This document shows positions 35,133-47,200 of a stretch of 64,000 bases of DNA, in pieces. How positions within the stretch are numbered: the first letter of the stretch is position 1; every line of letters starts with the position of its first letter. Location: NCBI RefSeq assembly GCF_900105735.1, contig NZ_LT629793.1, forward strand, positions 6,200,001-6,264,000, read 5' to 3'. The DNA comes from Pseudomonas yamanorum (GTDB lineage Bacteria > Pseudomonadota > Gammaproteobacteria > Pseudomonadales > Pseudomonadaceae). The translations under genes were made by a program, and so were the position numbers. The notes beneath the pieces are model-generated. The model did no database searches and had not been told where the DNA came from. It saw nothing but the letters and a program-made list of their open reading frames with translations.

Positions 35133-35150
35133 ATGAACTTTCCATGACAG
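35133..35150 (-). promoter_or_regulatory. Candidate Pho box upstream of pdtA (reverse orientation)
   Basis: Read on the minus strand this is CTGTCAT, GGAA, AGTTCAT. The first half is perfect, the spacer is the correct 4 bases, and the second half matches 4 of 7. It lies about 95 bp upstream of the pdtA ATG. Its opposite orientation to the gene lowers confidence. It overlaps a 16-base motif also found before phdA. Confidence 0.42.
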
Positions 35151-35159
35151 AAGTTCAGT
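35144..35159 (+). promoter_or_regulatory. 16-base motif shared with the phdA upstream region
   Basis: ATGACAGAAGTTCAGT here matches ATGACAAAAGTTCGGT at 54596-54611 in 14 of 16 positions. The distances to the next ATG are similar (85 and 95 bp). It could be a VreI-type sigma-factor promoter element or a PhoB half-site with its context; which one is not known. Confidence 0.45.
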
Positions 35160-35244
35160 CCCGCCCCTCGCCAACCGCCTAACTCCCATACATGACGCAC
35201 ATCGCCAGTTCCCCATGGGCAATAACAAAGAAGGAAGCTTCCTG

Positions 35245-38200
35245 ATGGTCCGCTGCAAACCACCGGTCAACCTGAATGCCCAAGGCCCTGGCGGCCAGAC
35301 GATCCTGCGCCTCAAGCCACTGGCCCAAGCGATTGCCTTGTTCATGGTGGCAGGCAGCGCCAACGCGGCGACAGCGTTCAGCTCCGGCTGGTTTGCCGAC
35401 AAGGGTGCCGCCCAGGCGGCGACTGCGGCCCGCCTCAACGGGGCGCAGGTGCCGGGAATTCCGTCGTTGAATCAGCAGGCGCGGGCGAACCAGCAGCTGT
35501 CACGTTCCATCAGCACGCTCAACAACAGTGTTGCGGCGATTGCGGCCCAGCAGGCGGCACAAGCGGCAGGCCGGCAAGCGGCGCTCGGCCAGGTCTCGAC
35601 GATTCCCGACGGCCTCGGCAAGGGCGGCTTGCAGGTGGACAACAGCCTGACCCAGGGCTGGACCAACGCCAAGGGCCCGACCCAAAGCCAGTCCGGTGGC
35701 AAGACCACCGTCAGCATCGAGCAGACCGCCGACAAGGCGATCCTCAACTGGGAAACCTTCAACGTCGGGCGCAACACCACGGTCGATTTCCAGCAGCAGT
35801 CGAATTGGGCGGTGCTCAACCGCGTCAATGATCCCAACGCGCGCCCCAGCGAAATCCAGGGCCAGATCAACGCCCCCGGCACCGTGATGATCATGAACCG
35901 TAACGGGGTGATCTTCAGCGGCAGCAGCCAGGTCAATGTGCGCAACCTGGTGGCGGCGGCTGCCACCATCAGCGATGACCAATTCACCCAGCGCGGGATT
36001 TATGTGGATGCCAACGGCACCCAGCCGACCTTCACCGACGCGGCGGGCAAGGTCGAGGTGCAGCGCGGCGCGTTGATCCAGACTCACAACCCGGCCACCT
36101 CCACCGACGCCGGTGGCTATGCCTTGCTGCTGGGCTCGGAAGTCGAGAACGCCGGCAGCATCATCACCGCCAAGGGCCAGGCCACCCTGGCCGCCGGCGA
36201 CAGTTTTTATATCCGCAAGGGCGTCGGCACCACCGGCAACGACCGCTCCACCACCCGTGGCAATGAAGTGGCCACCCGCCTCAAGGCCGACAGCACGTCG
36301 GGCAAGGTCAGCAACAGCGGCCTGATCATGGCGTCGACCGGCGACATCACCCTCACGGGGCACCAGGTGCAGCAGAACGGCGTGGCCCTGGCCAGCACCT
36401 CGGTGGATACCCGCGGCACGATTCACTTGCTCAACGCTGCCAGCGATGCCACCGGCAGCGTGACCCTGGGCGAGGGCAGCACCACGGCGATCCTGCTGGA
36501 CGCCAGCGGCAGCACCGCCCTCAACAGCCAGAAGGACAATGGCCTGAGCAAGCTCGACGGCCTGCCCGCCAACCTGATCACCGGCCCGTTCAACAACCTC
36601 AGCGCGGTAGCCGACCGCACCGACCAATCGCGGATCGAGATCGTCAGCGGCGGCACTGTGGACGTCCAGAAAGGCTCAATCACCCTGGCCACCGGCGGCC
36701 AAGTGGCCGTCAGCGCCAGCCAACGCAGCCTGGTGCGCGATGGCGCGATGATTGATGTGTCTGGCGCGATTGGCGTCAAGGTGGCGATGGAAGCCAACAA
36801 CATCAAGATCAACGTGCAGGGCAACGAGCAGCGCGATGCGCCGGTCAACCGTGACGGCGGGCAATTGATCAACAACGACGTATGGGTCGACCTGCGGGAC
36901 CTGGTGTTCGTCCCGGCCGGCACCAACGGCTATGCGACGGACCGCTGGTACACCGCTGGCGGGCTGCTGGAAGTCGGCGGTTACCTGGGCACCCAGGGCC
37001 ATTCGATCGGCGAGTGGATGGCCCAGGGTGGCACCGTGACGTTCACCGGCAAGGACGTGGTGACCCAGCAGGGGGCCCAGGTCAATCTGTCGGGCGGTAC
37101 CGTCGATGTTCAGGCCGGCTACATCCGCCAGACCTGGCTCAAGGGGCCTGACGGCCAGCTCTATGAACTGTCGAAAGCCCCCGCGGACATTCTCTACGCG
37201 GGGATCTACAAAGGCTTTGAAGACACCAGCGCCCGCTGGGGCCGCAGTGATTTCTACTACAACCCGCTGGTGGCCCAGCAAAGCCGCTACGAGGCGGGCT
37301 ACACCGTGGGCCGCGACGCCGGCAAGCTGGTGGTGGGCACCACCAACGCGGTGCTGGAAGGCCAGTTGATCAGCGATGTATTCCAGGGCGATCGCCAGAC
37401 CCAGGCCCCCAATATCAACCTTGATGGTTATCAACAGTCACAGCAGGCCATGGCCCAGCGGGCGCAGTTGATCATTGGCCAGTACACGCCGGTCTACAAC
37501 AAGGCCACCGGCACCTTGCGCTACGCCTTGACCCCGACCATCGACCAAGTGCTGATCGAGAGCACCACGCAAAAAATCGCCGACGGCCTGGACCTGGCCA
37601 CCGCGCTGCCGACCGAGCGTCAGGGCAAACTGGTGCTCGACAGTGACCTGCTCAATGGTTACCGGTTGGGTGCGATCAAGGTCGGCGCCAAGCAGCAGAT
37701 TGACGTCCATGGCGCACTCAAGGTGGCGGACGGCGGCGACATCACCCTATTCGGCCCTGTGGTTTCAGTCAATGCCAACCTCACGGCCCACGGTGGCAGC
37801 ATCAACGCGGGCAACCTGTTGAATCAGGTCGACCTCAATCGCTCCAATGTCGTCGGCGACGTGATTCTGCCGGGCACCGGGCGGCTCGATGTGGCCGCCG
37901 GGGTCAGGCTGGACAGTTCCGGGCGCTGGAATAATCTGGCGCTGGACCCATCGGCCACTGACGGGGTGGCGTATATCAACGGTGGCAAAGTGTCGTTGCG
38001 CAGCTCCGGGGACGTGAACCTCGCAGCGAGCAGCCGGGTGGACACGTCGTCCGGGGCAACCATCGGCCTGGATGGCAAAGTCCGGGGCGGCAAGGGCGGC
38101 GACGTGACCGTGGGCGCACTGGGGGCTTTGGACCTGGGCGCTGAGATTCGCGGCTATGGCGTCAGCGCAGGCGGTACCTTGACCTTGCAGGCCAACCAGG

Positions 38201-41200
38201 TGCAGATCGGCGAGAGCCCGCAGGCGCAGGACGCCAAGACCTTGCAGTTGGCCGGGGATTTTTTCAACAAGGGTTTTTCGGCCTATGACATTACCGGCAA
38301 CGAAGGGTTGCTGGTCACCGATGGCACTCAGGTTGATGTGAGCGTGCCGGCCTACCGGCTCTCGGAGCAGGCCGCCACGACGCCGGGCGGCGGCGATGCG
38401 GCCAGCGTTATGGAACGTTGGACCCCGCCGCTTTACCAGGAAGACGCCAGCAAGGACGTACTCACTCAACGGCGGGGCGCCAGCCTGACCCTTTCCGCCG
38501 GCCACCTGGAGTCGCCTGCGGCGCAATTGCCGACAACGGCACTGGTGGTGGGCAAGGGTGCGGTGATCAGCGTCGACCCGGGCCAGGCAATCAATCTGCG
38601 CAGCATCGGCCAACTGACGGTCGACGGCACGCTCAATGCCTGGGGTGGCAGTGTCAACCTGAACGGCCTGACCACGCGGGCGTTCGAGCAAGCCAACGCG
38701 ATCGGGCATGGCCGCTCCATCTGGCTGGGTGAAAACGCACTGATCGATGTCGCCGCCCGGGCCGCGACCGCCGTGGATAATCGCGGAAGCCAATACGGGC
38801 TGGTCCGCGACGGTGGCAAGATCAGCATCGGTGGCGAGGTCAACCTGAGCACCGGGACGGTCACGGCCAGTGACCTGTTTGTGGTGGTACGCGAGGGCGC
38901 CCGGCTGAACGCGTCGGGCACGCAAGCCGTGTTGGATGTACCGGGGCAGGGCGCAACCCGGGTGGCCAGCAATGGTGGCAGCATCAGCCTGGCGTCCAAC
39001 AATGGCTTGTACCTGGACGGCAGTCTGGTAGCCCGGGCCGGCGGTGCCGGCGCAGCGGGCGGCAGCCTGAACGTGGCGCTGGACAGCCCGTATTACACCA
39101 AGAGCAGCGTCACGGACCGGGTACTCAAAGTGCGCGAACTGGTGCTCGGCCAGACCCATCAGGCCCACCCGCTCGCCGGCTCCGCCGCCGACGCAGCCGA
39201 CAGCCTGGAATACGGCCATGCTCGCCTGGGCGTAGACCAGGTCAGTGCGGGCGGTTTCGACAACCTGGCGTTGATGAGCAACGGCCTGTTGAGTTTCGAC
39301 GGCGATGTGTCCTTGGCCATGGGCCAGGGCCTGCGCCTGTACAGCGGTGCCTTCAACCTCAGTGAGGGCGCGGCGGCCAATGCTCGGGTGAATCTGTCGG
39401 CACCCTATCTGCTGCTGTCCGGCATGGATTCGCCGGCCCGGGAGTTCTACGTGAACCCGGTGTCGGTGTTGCCGTTACCATCGCTGCGCGCCACCGAGGC
39501 GCAGTTCAATGCCAGTGGCAGCTTGATCGATGTGCGCGGCAGCGTGTTGTTTGGCAGCAAGGGCAAACTGCGCCAGGCCGACGACAGCCTGGTGGGCCTT
39601 GAGCGTCGCGGCTTTGATCAGGTCAACCTGACCAGCCAGGGCGATCTGCGCTTCCTGGCGGGCGCCAACCCGGACGGCGTGGCCTTGAAGGTCAGCACCC
39701 AGTTATTGACCCAGGGCGATATGACCTTGCGCGCGGCGCAGTTGTATCCGGCGACGGAGGTCGGTGCGCGGGTCATTGCGGGCTACTTGAGCGAATTCAA
39801 CAGCCTCAACATCACGTTCGACCCGCTGCGTACCCTCACCATTGGCCGTACCGGCAGCACGGATGCCGCGGTGCCTTACTCGGCATTCGGGCGCCTGCAA
39901 CTGGGCGCCGCGACGGTGCGGCAGGGCGGCGTGGTACGGGCGCCCCTGGGGTTGATCGATATCGGCACCATGGGCAGCAGCCAGGTGCAATTGTTGCCGG
40001 GCAGCGTGACGTCGGTGAGTGGCAAAGGCCTTGTGCTGCCGTATGGCGGCACCCTGGATGGGCAGGTCTACACGTACAACGGCAAGACCGTGACGTTTGT
40101 CGGTCAAGGCGGGCTGGTCAATCAGAACGCGGAACTCAGCGTCGGGGTGATGCTCGGCGGCCAGTCGGTGCAGGTGCAGCCTGAGGCTACCCTGGACCTG
40201 TCCGGCGGTGGCGAGTTGCTGGGGGCCGGGTTCGTCTCCGGGCGTGGCGGCTCTACGGATGCGCGCTACAGCCCGTTGGTGCAGTTCGGCGCCAATGGCG
40301 GTTTTGTGTTGCCAGGCCTGGGCACCAACCCGATTTACGCCATCGTGCCCGGCGTGCAGCCCGGCGCGGCGCCGGTGGCGCCGGAGAAGGGGGCGGTCGA
40401 TCCGTTGGTGGGCCAGCAGGTCACCATCGGCGCCGGAGTGCCGGGGCTGCCGGCGGGCACTTATACCCTGATGCCGTCCACCTACGCCTTGTTGCCCGGT
40501 GCTTTCCGCGTCGAGATCAACGGCCTGGCCGGGCTCGGCAGTGATGCCGCCACCCAACGGATGCGCAATGGCTCCTGGTCCACCGCCGGGCGCTTGTCCA
40601 TCGCCAACACCGGGATCAGCAACAGCGTCGCCAGCCAGTTGATTTTGACCTCGGCCGATACCTTGCGCCGCTATTCCCAATACAACGAAACCAGCTACGC
40701 ACAGTTCGCAATCGCCGACGCCGCGAAACAGGGGGTGCCACGCCCGATGCTCGCCGTCGACGCCAAGACCCTGAAACTGGCCTTGCGGCCCGGGGGCGGC
40801 GCTGATGGGTTTTCGTTCCAGGGCATAGGCCGTTTTGAGGCGGCGGCGGGTGGCTACGGTGGCGCCGTGGCGGTGATTGATCCAAGCAAACGCGGTATTG
40901 AAGTCGTCGCGGCGGGCAGCTCCGCAACCGCCGGCTTCAGCGGTATTACCTTCAGCGACGACAGCCTCAACGCCCTCGGGGCCTCGCGCCTGATGGTGGG
41001 GGGCATGACGGCGGTGCAGTATGGCCAGTCCGGCAACTACATCGTTCTGGCAGGCGGTACCAATCAGGCCGACAGCGCAATCACGCTACGGGAGGGCGTG
41101 ACGCTCGCCGCGCCGGAAGTTTTTCTGTTGAGCGACACGAAAGCGATCGTTCTGGAGCAAGGGGCATCCATCAACACCATCGGCCGTGGCCAGGCCAGCT

Positions 41201-44200
41201 ACGATGCCCGCGATGGGTTTATCTACAAGGTCACCAATATGCTGGCGGTGTCCAACGGCTTGCTTAATGTCATTTCATCCGGTTCGGCGTTTCCCAGCGG
41301 CGGGATCAGGGTCGGGGTGTGTGACACGGTCGTGTGCAGCGGGCAAACCGGACTGTACTCCGAAGGCAGTATCGTGGCGCTGACCAACAATACCTTCCAG
41401 CTCGGCGACCAGGTGCGCTACGGCACCCGCCACCTCAACCTGGGGGTCAACACCATTAACCTGGGCAGCGTGGACGCCCTGGCTGCTGCCGCTGCGGCCA
41501 ATCAGTTGCCCGCCGGCCTGACACTCACCCAGGCGCTTCTTGATCGCCTGCTCAAGGGTGATACCCAGTTCGGTGCGCCGGCCCTGGAAACCCTGCAGCT
41601 CTCGGCGCGGGACAGTTTCAACTTCTACGGCAGTACCTCCCTGGACACCTATGACCCACTGACGGGTAAATCGCGTCTGAGCAACCTGATGCTTTCCACC
41701 CCGGCAATCTACGGTGCCGGTGGCGCTGGCGACGTGGCCAGTATTCATACCGCCAACCTGATCTGGCAGGGCGCGACCACACCACCGGGTAGCGTGATAG
41801 GCGGCGGGGCGGGCACTGGCAGCGGGCGCCTGGATATCAACGCCGAACGTATTGAGTTCGGCTACGGCGCCTTTGCCCAGACCAATACCGTGAGCAGTTT
41901 CGACCGCCTGGCTTTGGGCTTTGCCAGCGTGAACCTCAATGCCAGCGAGCGCATTACCGCCAACCACAAGGGCAGCCTCTCGGTGTATCAGAGCCAGGGC
42001 GCCTATGACCCGGTGAAGGGCTTCCAGTACAGCGGTGGCGACCTGAATATCATCACGCCCCTGATGACCGGCGAAGCCGGTTCGGTGAACCGCATCACCG
42101 CAGGTGGGGCGATTGATCTTGCAGCGTCCACGGGCGCACGGGGCAAGGCCAACGGCCAGGGCGCCGAACTGTCCCTGCAAGGCGACAGCATTCGCCTGGC
42201 CACGGCGGTAGTGCTGCCCAGCGGCAAAGTCAGCCTGGGGGCCCGGGGCGATGTGGTGTTGACCGACGCGGCCATGGTCGACGTGGCCGGTCGCGCCATC
42301 GTGTTCAACGATGTGACCCAGTACGGCGCGGGCGGCACTGTGCTGCTGGACAGCGGCAGCGGCAATATCCTGCAGGCCGCCGGCTCGATCATCGACCTCT
42401 CCGCCAAAAACAACCAGGCCGGCAAACTGCGGGCGGTTGCGGTGGACGCGGCGGGCGGTATTGTCGACCTGCAAGGCACGATCCTCGCCGGCAGCAGTGG
42501 CTATTACGATGCGGGCGGGACCAGGATGCCTTATGAGGCCGGCACCGTGGAAATCCAGGCCCAGCGCCTGGGCAGCAGCGGCTCCCTGGACCAGCAGTTC
42601 GCCGACCTCAACCAGCGCCTGAATCAAGGCCAGGTGTTCGGCACACGCAGCTTCCAGCTCAAGCAGGGCGACTTGACCATCGGCAATGGCCTCAAGGCCG
42701 GCACCCTCAACGTCTCCGTGGACAATGGCAGCCTGCGGGTCACCGGCCTGGTGGACGCCAGTGGCGAGCGCGTCGGCAGCATCAACCTGGCCGGCAAGCA
42801 CGGCCTGACCCTGGACGGCGGCGCGGTACTCGACGCCCATGGCAGCCAGCTGCGGGTGGACAGCTACGGCAAGATCATCGACTCGCCCAACCGGGCCATG
42901 GTGGTGCTCGGCTCCGGCACCGGCCAGTTGACCCTGGCCGATGGTGCACGCATCGACCTGCGTCACGGCACCGAGGTGGTCCAGGGCAATGACGGGCGCA
43001 ACCGCGGCACCCTGGAACTGAATGCACCACGGCTGATCAACGCCGATGGCACCAGCAACGACATCAACATTGATGCCCATGGCCGCCTGACGATCCAGGG
43101 CGCGCGCTCGATCGCCCTCAACGGCATGATCAGCTACGACGATGCGCCACTCGTTACCGACCCGACGGCCAGCGGGCGGCCTTACCAGCAGATCGACCAG
43201 GCCTACCTGGATGGCAAGCATGTGCTGAGCACGGCTTTTATCAACGGTGCATTGCTCAACCAGAACCTGCTGCAAAACAAACTTGCCGGGCTTAACAACT
43301 CAACCTATGCCGATGCCTTCCACCTGCGGCCCGGGGTGGAAATCGTCAGCAAGACCCCGGACGGTGACCTGGTGGTGCAGGGCGATCTGGACCTGTCCGG
43401 CTATCGCTACGCCAGCCTCAACCCCAACAGCCAGAAAACCTCGGTGTATGGCTCCGGTGAGTCGGGCAGCCTGACCCTGCGCGCCGGTGGCGACCTGAAC
43501 ATCTACGGCAGCATCAACGATGGTTTTGCGCCGCCGCCGCAGACCGTCGATGACAAGGGCTGGGTGTTGTTGCCGGGCATCGACTTTACCGGCGGCACGA
43601 TCATCGTGCCGGGTAACGGCATCACCCTGGCGGACGGCACGACTTTCCCGGCTGGCACCGTGCTCAACTACGACCTGCCGATCAAGGCCGTGGGCGTGGC
43701 CGCCGGTACGCGCTTGCCGACCCGAGCGACGCTGAACCAGGACCTGACGCTGCCTGCCGGTACGGTGCTGGCCGCAGCAGTGTTCGACAGCGCCGGCAAT
43801 GTGCTGTTTGCAGCCGGCACGTTATTGAGCCAGGCACACACCCTGGCGGCCGGTTCACAGCTGGACGCCGGCAGCCTGCTGACCCAAAACACCCAGCTCG
43901 GGGCGCTGATCTGGCCCAAAGGTGTGCCGTTGCCGACGAATTCTCAGGCGATCAACCCATCGTTCAACGTCGTGACGCTCAATGGCGACATGCCGCTGTC
44001 GCGCGGCGCGTTGATTCCTTCCGGCACCAACGTCAAGTTGCCGGGCGGGGCTGAGTCGGTGGCGTTGCGCCCGGAAGTGGCGGGGCGCCAGGGCAAGCTG
44101 TGGGCTCTCTCGCCGATGCTGGCCGAAGGTTCGCAATCCTGGTCTCTGCGGTTAGTAGCGGGTGCCGACACCGAGGCGGCCGACAGCCGTATCCTGCAAG

Positions 44201-47200
44201 CCCATCCGCGCAGCGGCGACCTGCGTTTGGCCGACAGCCACTACGGCATGTTTGCCAAGGAAATGCCCGCCAAGGGCAAGCTGACCTGGACCGCCTTTGC
44301 GGTGGAGGACTTTGCGGCCAACGGGGTGGTGGTCAAGGAAGGCGATCCGATCGACCAAAAGACCCTCGATGATTTCGGGCTGGGTTCGATTGATGATTTC
44401 TGTGCGGGCAATCCGGCGTACTGCGCAGTGAAAGTGGGCTATGTCTGGACCGAATTCGGCGCCAAGGACCTGGCGGACAACGGGATTATCGTCACCGTCG
44501 GAACGCCGATCGAGCAAAGCATCCTGGACCAGTTCGGTATCCCTTCCATCGATGAGTTCTGTGCAAGTTCGCCCGCCTACTGCCTGGCCCAGAGCGGCAA
44601 AGAGTATGCGGCGACCCCGTCCAGCAGCCGTTTCAGTGTGATTCGCACCGGTACGGGCGACCTCGAACTGCTGAGTGCCGGCAACTTGAGCATGGACTCC
44701 CTGTACGGGGTCTACACCGCCGGTACATCGTCCACCGCAACCGGTGCCGGTGACCCCTACAACCAGCCCAAGGCCCTGAACAGCGGCAAGACGGTGCTCA
44801 ACGATACCAACAGTTATTTTGAACAGTTCGTCAATGGTTCATCTGACAGCCTGTACCGTGCCTGGTACCCGGAGGCGGGGGGGAACCTGAGCGTGAACGT
44901 GGGGGGCAACCTGACGGGGAATATCCTGGGAAGCGTCTTCAACCCAAGTCGGCCCAACCCCTTGGATAACGGCATCGACTCCGCCGATGTGGCCAACTGG
45001 TTGTGGCGCCAGGGCAGCGGCACGGTGAACACCGGTGGGCAGGCGCAGCCGACGGCCTGGTGGATCAATTTCGGTAGCTATACCGCCAATGCCTCCAAGG
45101 CTGATGCGTTTGTCGGGTTTACCGGTTTCGGCACCCTCGGCGGCGGTGACGTGGACGTACAGGTAGGCGGTGATGCCGGTGTGCTTCGGCGCATGGACGG
45201 CAAGCAAATGTCGGCCTCTGCCAACCCGCGCAGCCAAGGGCTGGTGCTGGCGGTTGGCAGTACCGGGCGGGTTGCCGGTGATGGCAGCCTGCAGTTGACG
45301 GGCGGTGGTGATTTACGGGTGCGTATCGGTGGCGCCCTGAACCCTGGCAGCGTGGTTGACGTAAACGATCAGAACGGCCAGTTGGTGAATATCCGGGGCA
45401 ATGCCCAACTGCAAAGTGCAACCACGGGCCGGATCGACCTGACCTACGGCAGCAACAGCTCTGAGCAGAGCCCGGGCGAAACCCGCGCATTCGATCCGTT
45501 CCAGGCGACCCGTGGCCGGGCAGTGGGGGGCATCACCCTGGTACCGGGTGATGCCACATTCAACCTGACCACATTGGGTGACCTGGTGCTGCAGCAAGTG
45601 ATTGACCCGGGCCGTGTCGTCCTGCTGAACAACTCATCGTTTACCCGTGGCGGGACGAGTGGGACCGGCGAAAGTTGGTTCTCATTGTGGACCGGGCACA
45701 CGGCAATCGACCTGTTTTCGGCGGGGGGCAATTTGACGCCAGCTGTCTCCGCCGCAGCGTCCGACCTGGCAACTGTCTACCCATCGATCGTTCGAGCGAC
45801 GGCGGCTGGCGGCAGTATTTATTACGGAAACGCCGTCCTGGGGTCCCAAGCCGATACGAGTCCGATAAATGCCTTGGTGCTCGCCCCAGGTGCCAGCAGC
45901 CAGTTGCAATTCCTGGCCCATGACTCGATTTATGCGGGCGGTATGTTTATCACGCCTTCCGGGGCCGACCCCAGCATCATGGCCACACCTTGGCGGCCGG
46001 CGTTTGTCGGGACCGTTGATGGCCAGGTGGTTGTCGATGGCAACAATCTGTCGGAAAACGGTAGTTCGCCGGGTTCCATTCCGCGGCCTCTGTTTGCCTT
46101 TGGCTCCGCCACGGCGTCGGCAGCCGCTTACGCGCCAACGGAACCGGCGCGGTTCTATGCCTTGACCGGCGATCTGGTGGGGGTCAGCAGCGGCCGGACT
46201 CTGACGTTTAATTCTTCCCCCTCGTTTTTGCATTCGGGGCAGACCTGGTACGAGGGTAACGGGCCGGTTTGGATGATGGCGGGGCGAGACATTGTCAGCA
46301 GTGGCAGCCGTTTTAATACGGCCCCTGGTGCGGTCAGCGAGCAGTCGACCGGCAACCTGTTTATCCACAACAACCCCGCTGACATCTCCATCGTCTCCGC
46401 CGGGCGCGACATTCTGTACAGCAACTTCCAGGTTGCCGGTCCCGGCCTGCTGGAAGTGACGGCGGGCGGCAATATCCTGATGTCCGGGCGTGATCCGGCG
46501 AAGGGTGGCGAAGTCAGCATCACCAGCCTTGGCCCGGTGGTCGCGGGCGACAACCGCCCTGGCGCAGGCATCGTCATGCAAGCTGGCGTCGGCCCCAACG
46601 GCCCGGATTACCGGCGCTTTGTCGAGGCCTACCTGGACCCGGTCAATCTCGTCCAGCCAGGCGAACCCCTGTCGATCCAGGGTGGCAAGGTTGCCAAGAC
46701 CTACGAAAACGAACTGGTCACCTGGCTCGCCGAGCGCTTCGGTTTTGTCGGCAGCAGCGAGCAGGCCCGTGCGGTTTACGCAGCACTGCCCGCCGAGCAG
46801 CAACGGGTGTTCGCCCGTGATGTGTACTTCGCCGAACTCAAGGCTGCCGGCCGTGAGTACAACGCGGTGGGCGGTGTGCGCCAGGGCAGTTATGTACGGG
46901 GGCGGGCGGCGATTGCCGCGCTGTTCCCGGACAAGGACGTGGCCGGCAACCCGATCACCTACAAGGGCGATATCACGCTGTTCGGCGGCTCCGGCGTGCA
47001 CACCAATTTCGGCGGCTCGATCCAGATGCTGACCCCGGGCGGCGGGCAGACCTTCGGCATCGAAGGCGCGGCACCGCCGTTCACGGCAGGTGTGATCACC
47101 CAGGGCGCCGGCGATATCCAGTTGTATTCCATGGGCAGCATCCTGCTGGGCCAAAGCCGCATCATGACCACCTTCGGCGGCTCGATCATGGGCTGGTCCG

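Noticed and set aside
35215..35244. Upstream ATG at 35215 as the pdtA start
   Set aside because: It has no ribosome-binding site, whereas the ATG at 35245 follows AAGGAA at suitable spacing.
41275..43275. 666-residue open frame antisense to pdtA
   Set aside because: It lies wholly within the pdtA coding frame in a high-GC region. Its His/Gln/Val-rich composition is typical of an antisense shadow and no domain is visible.
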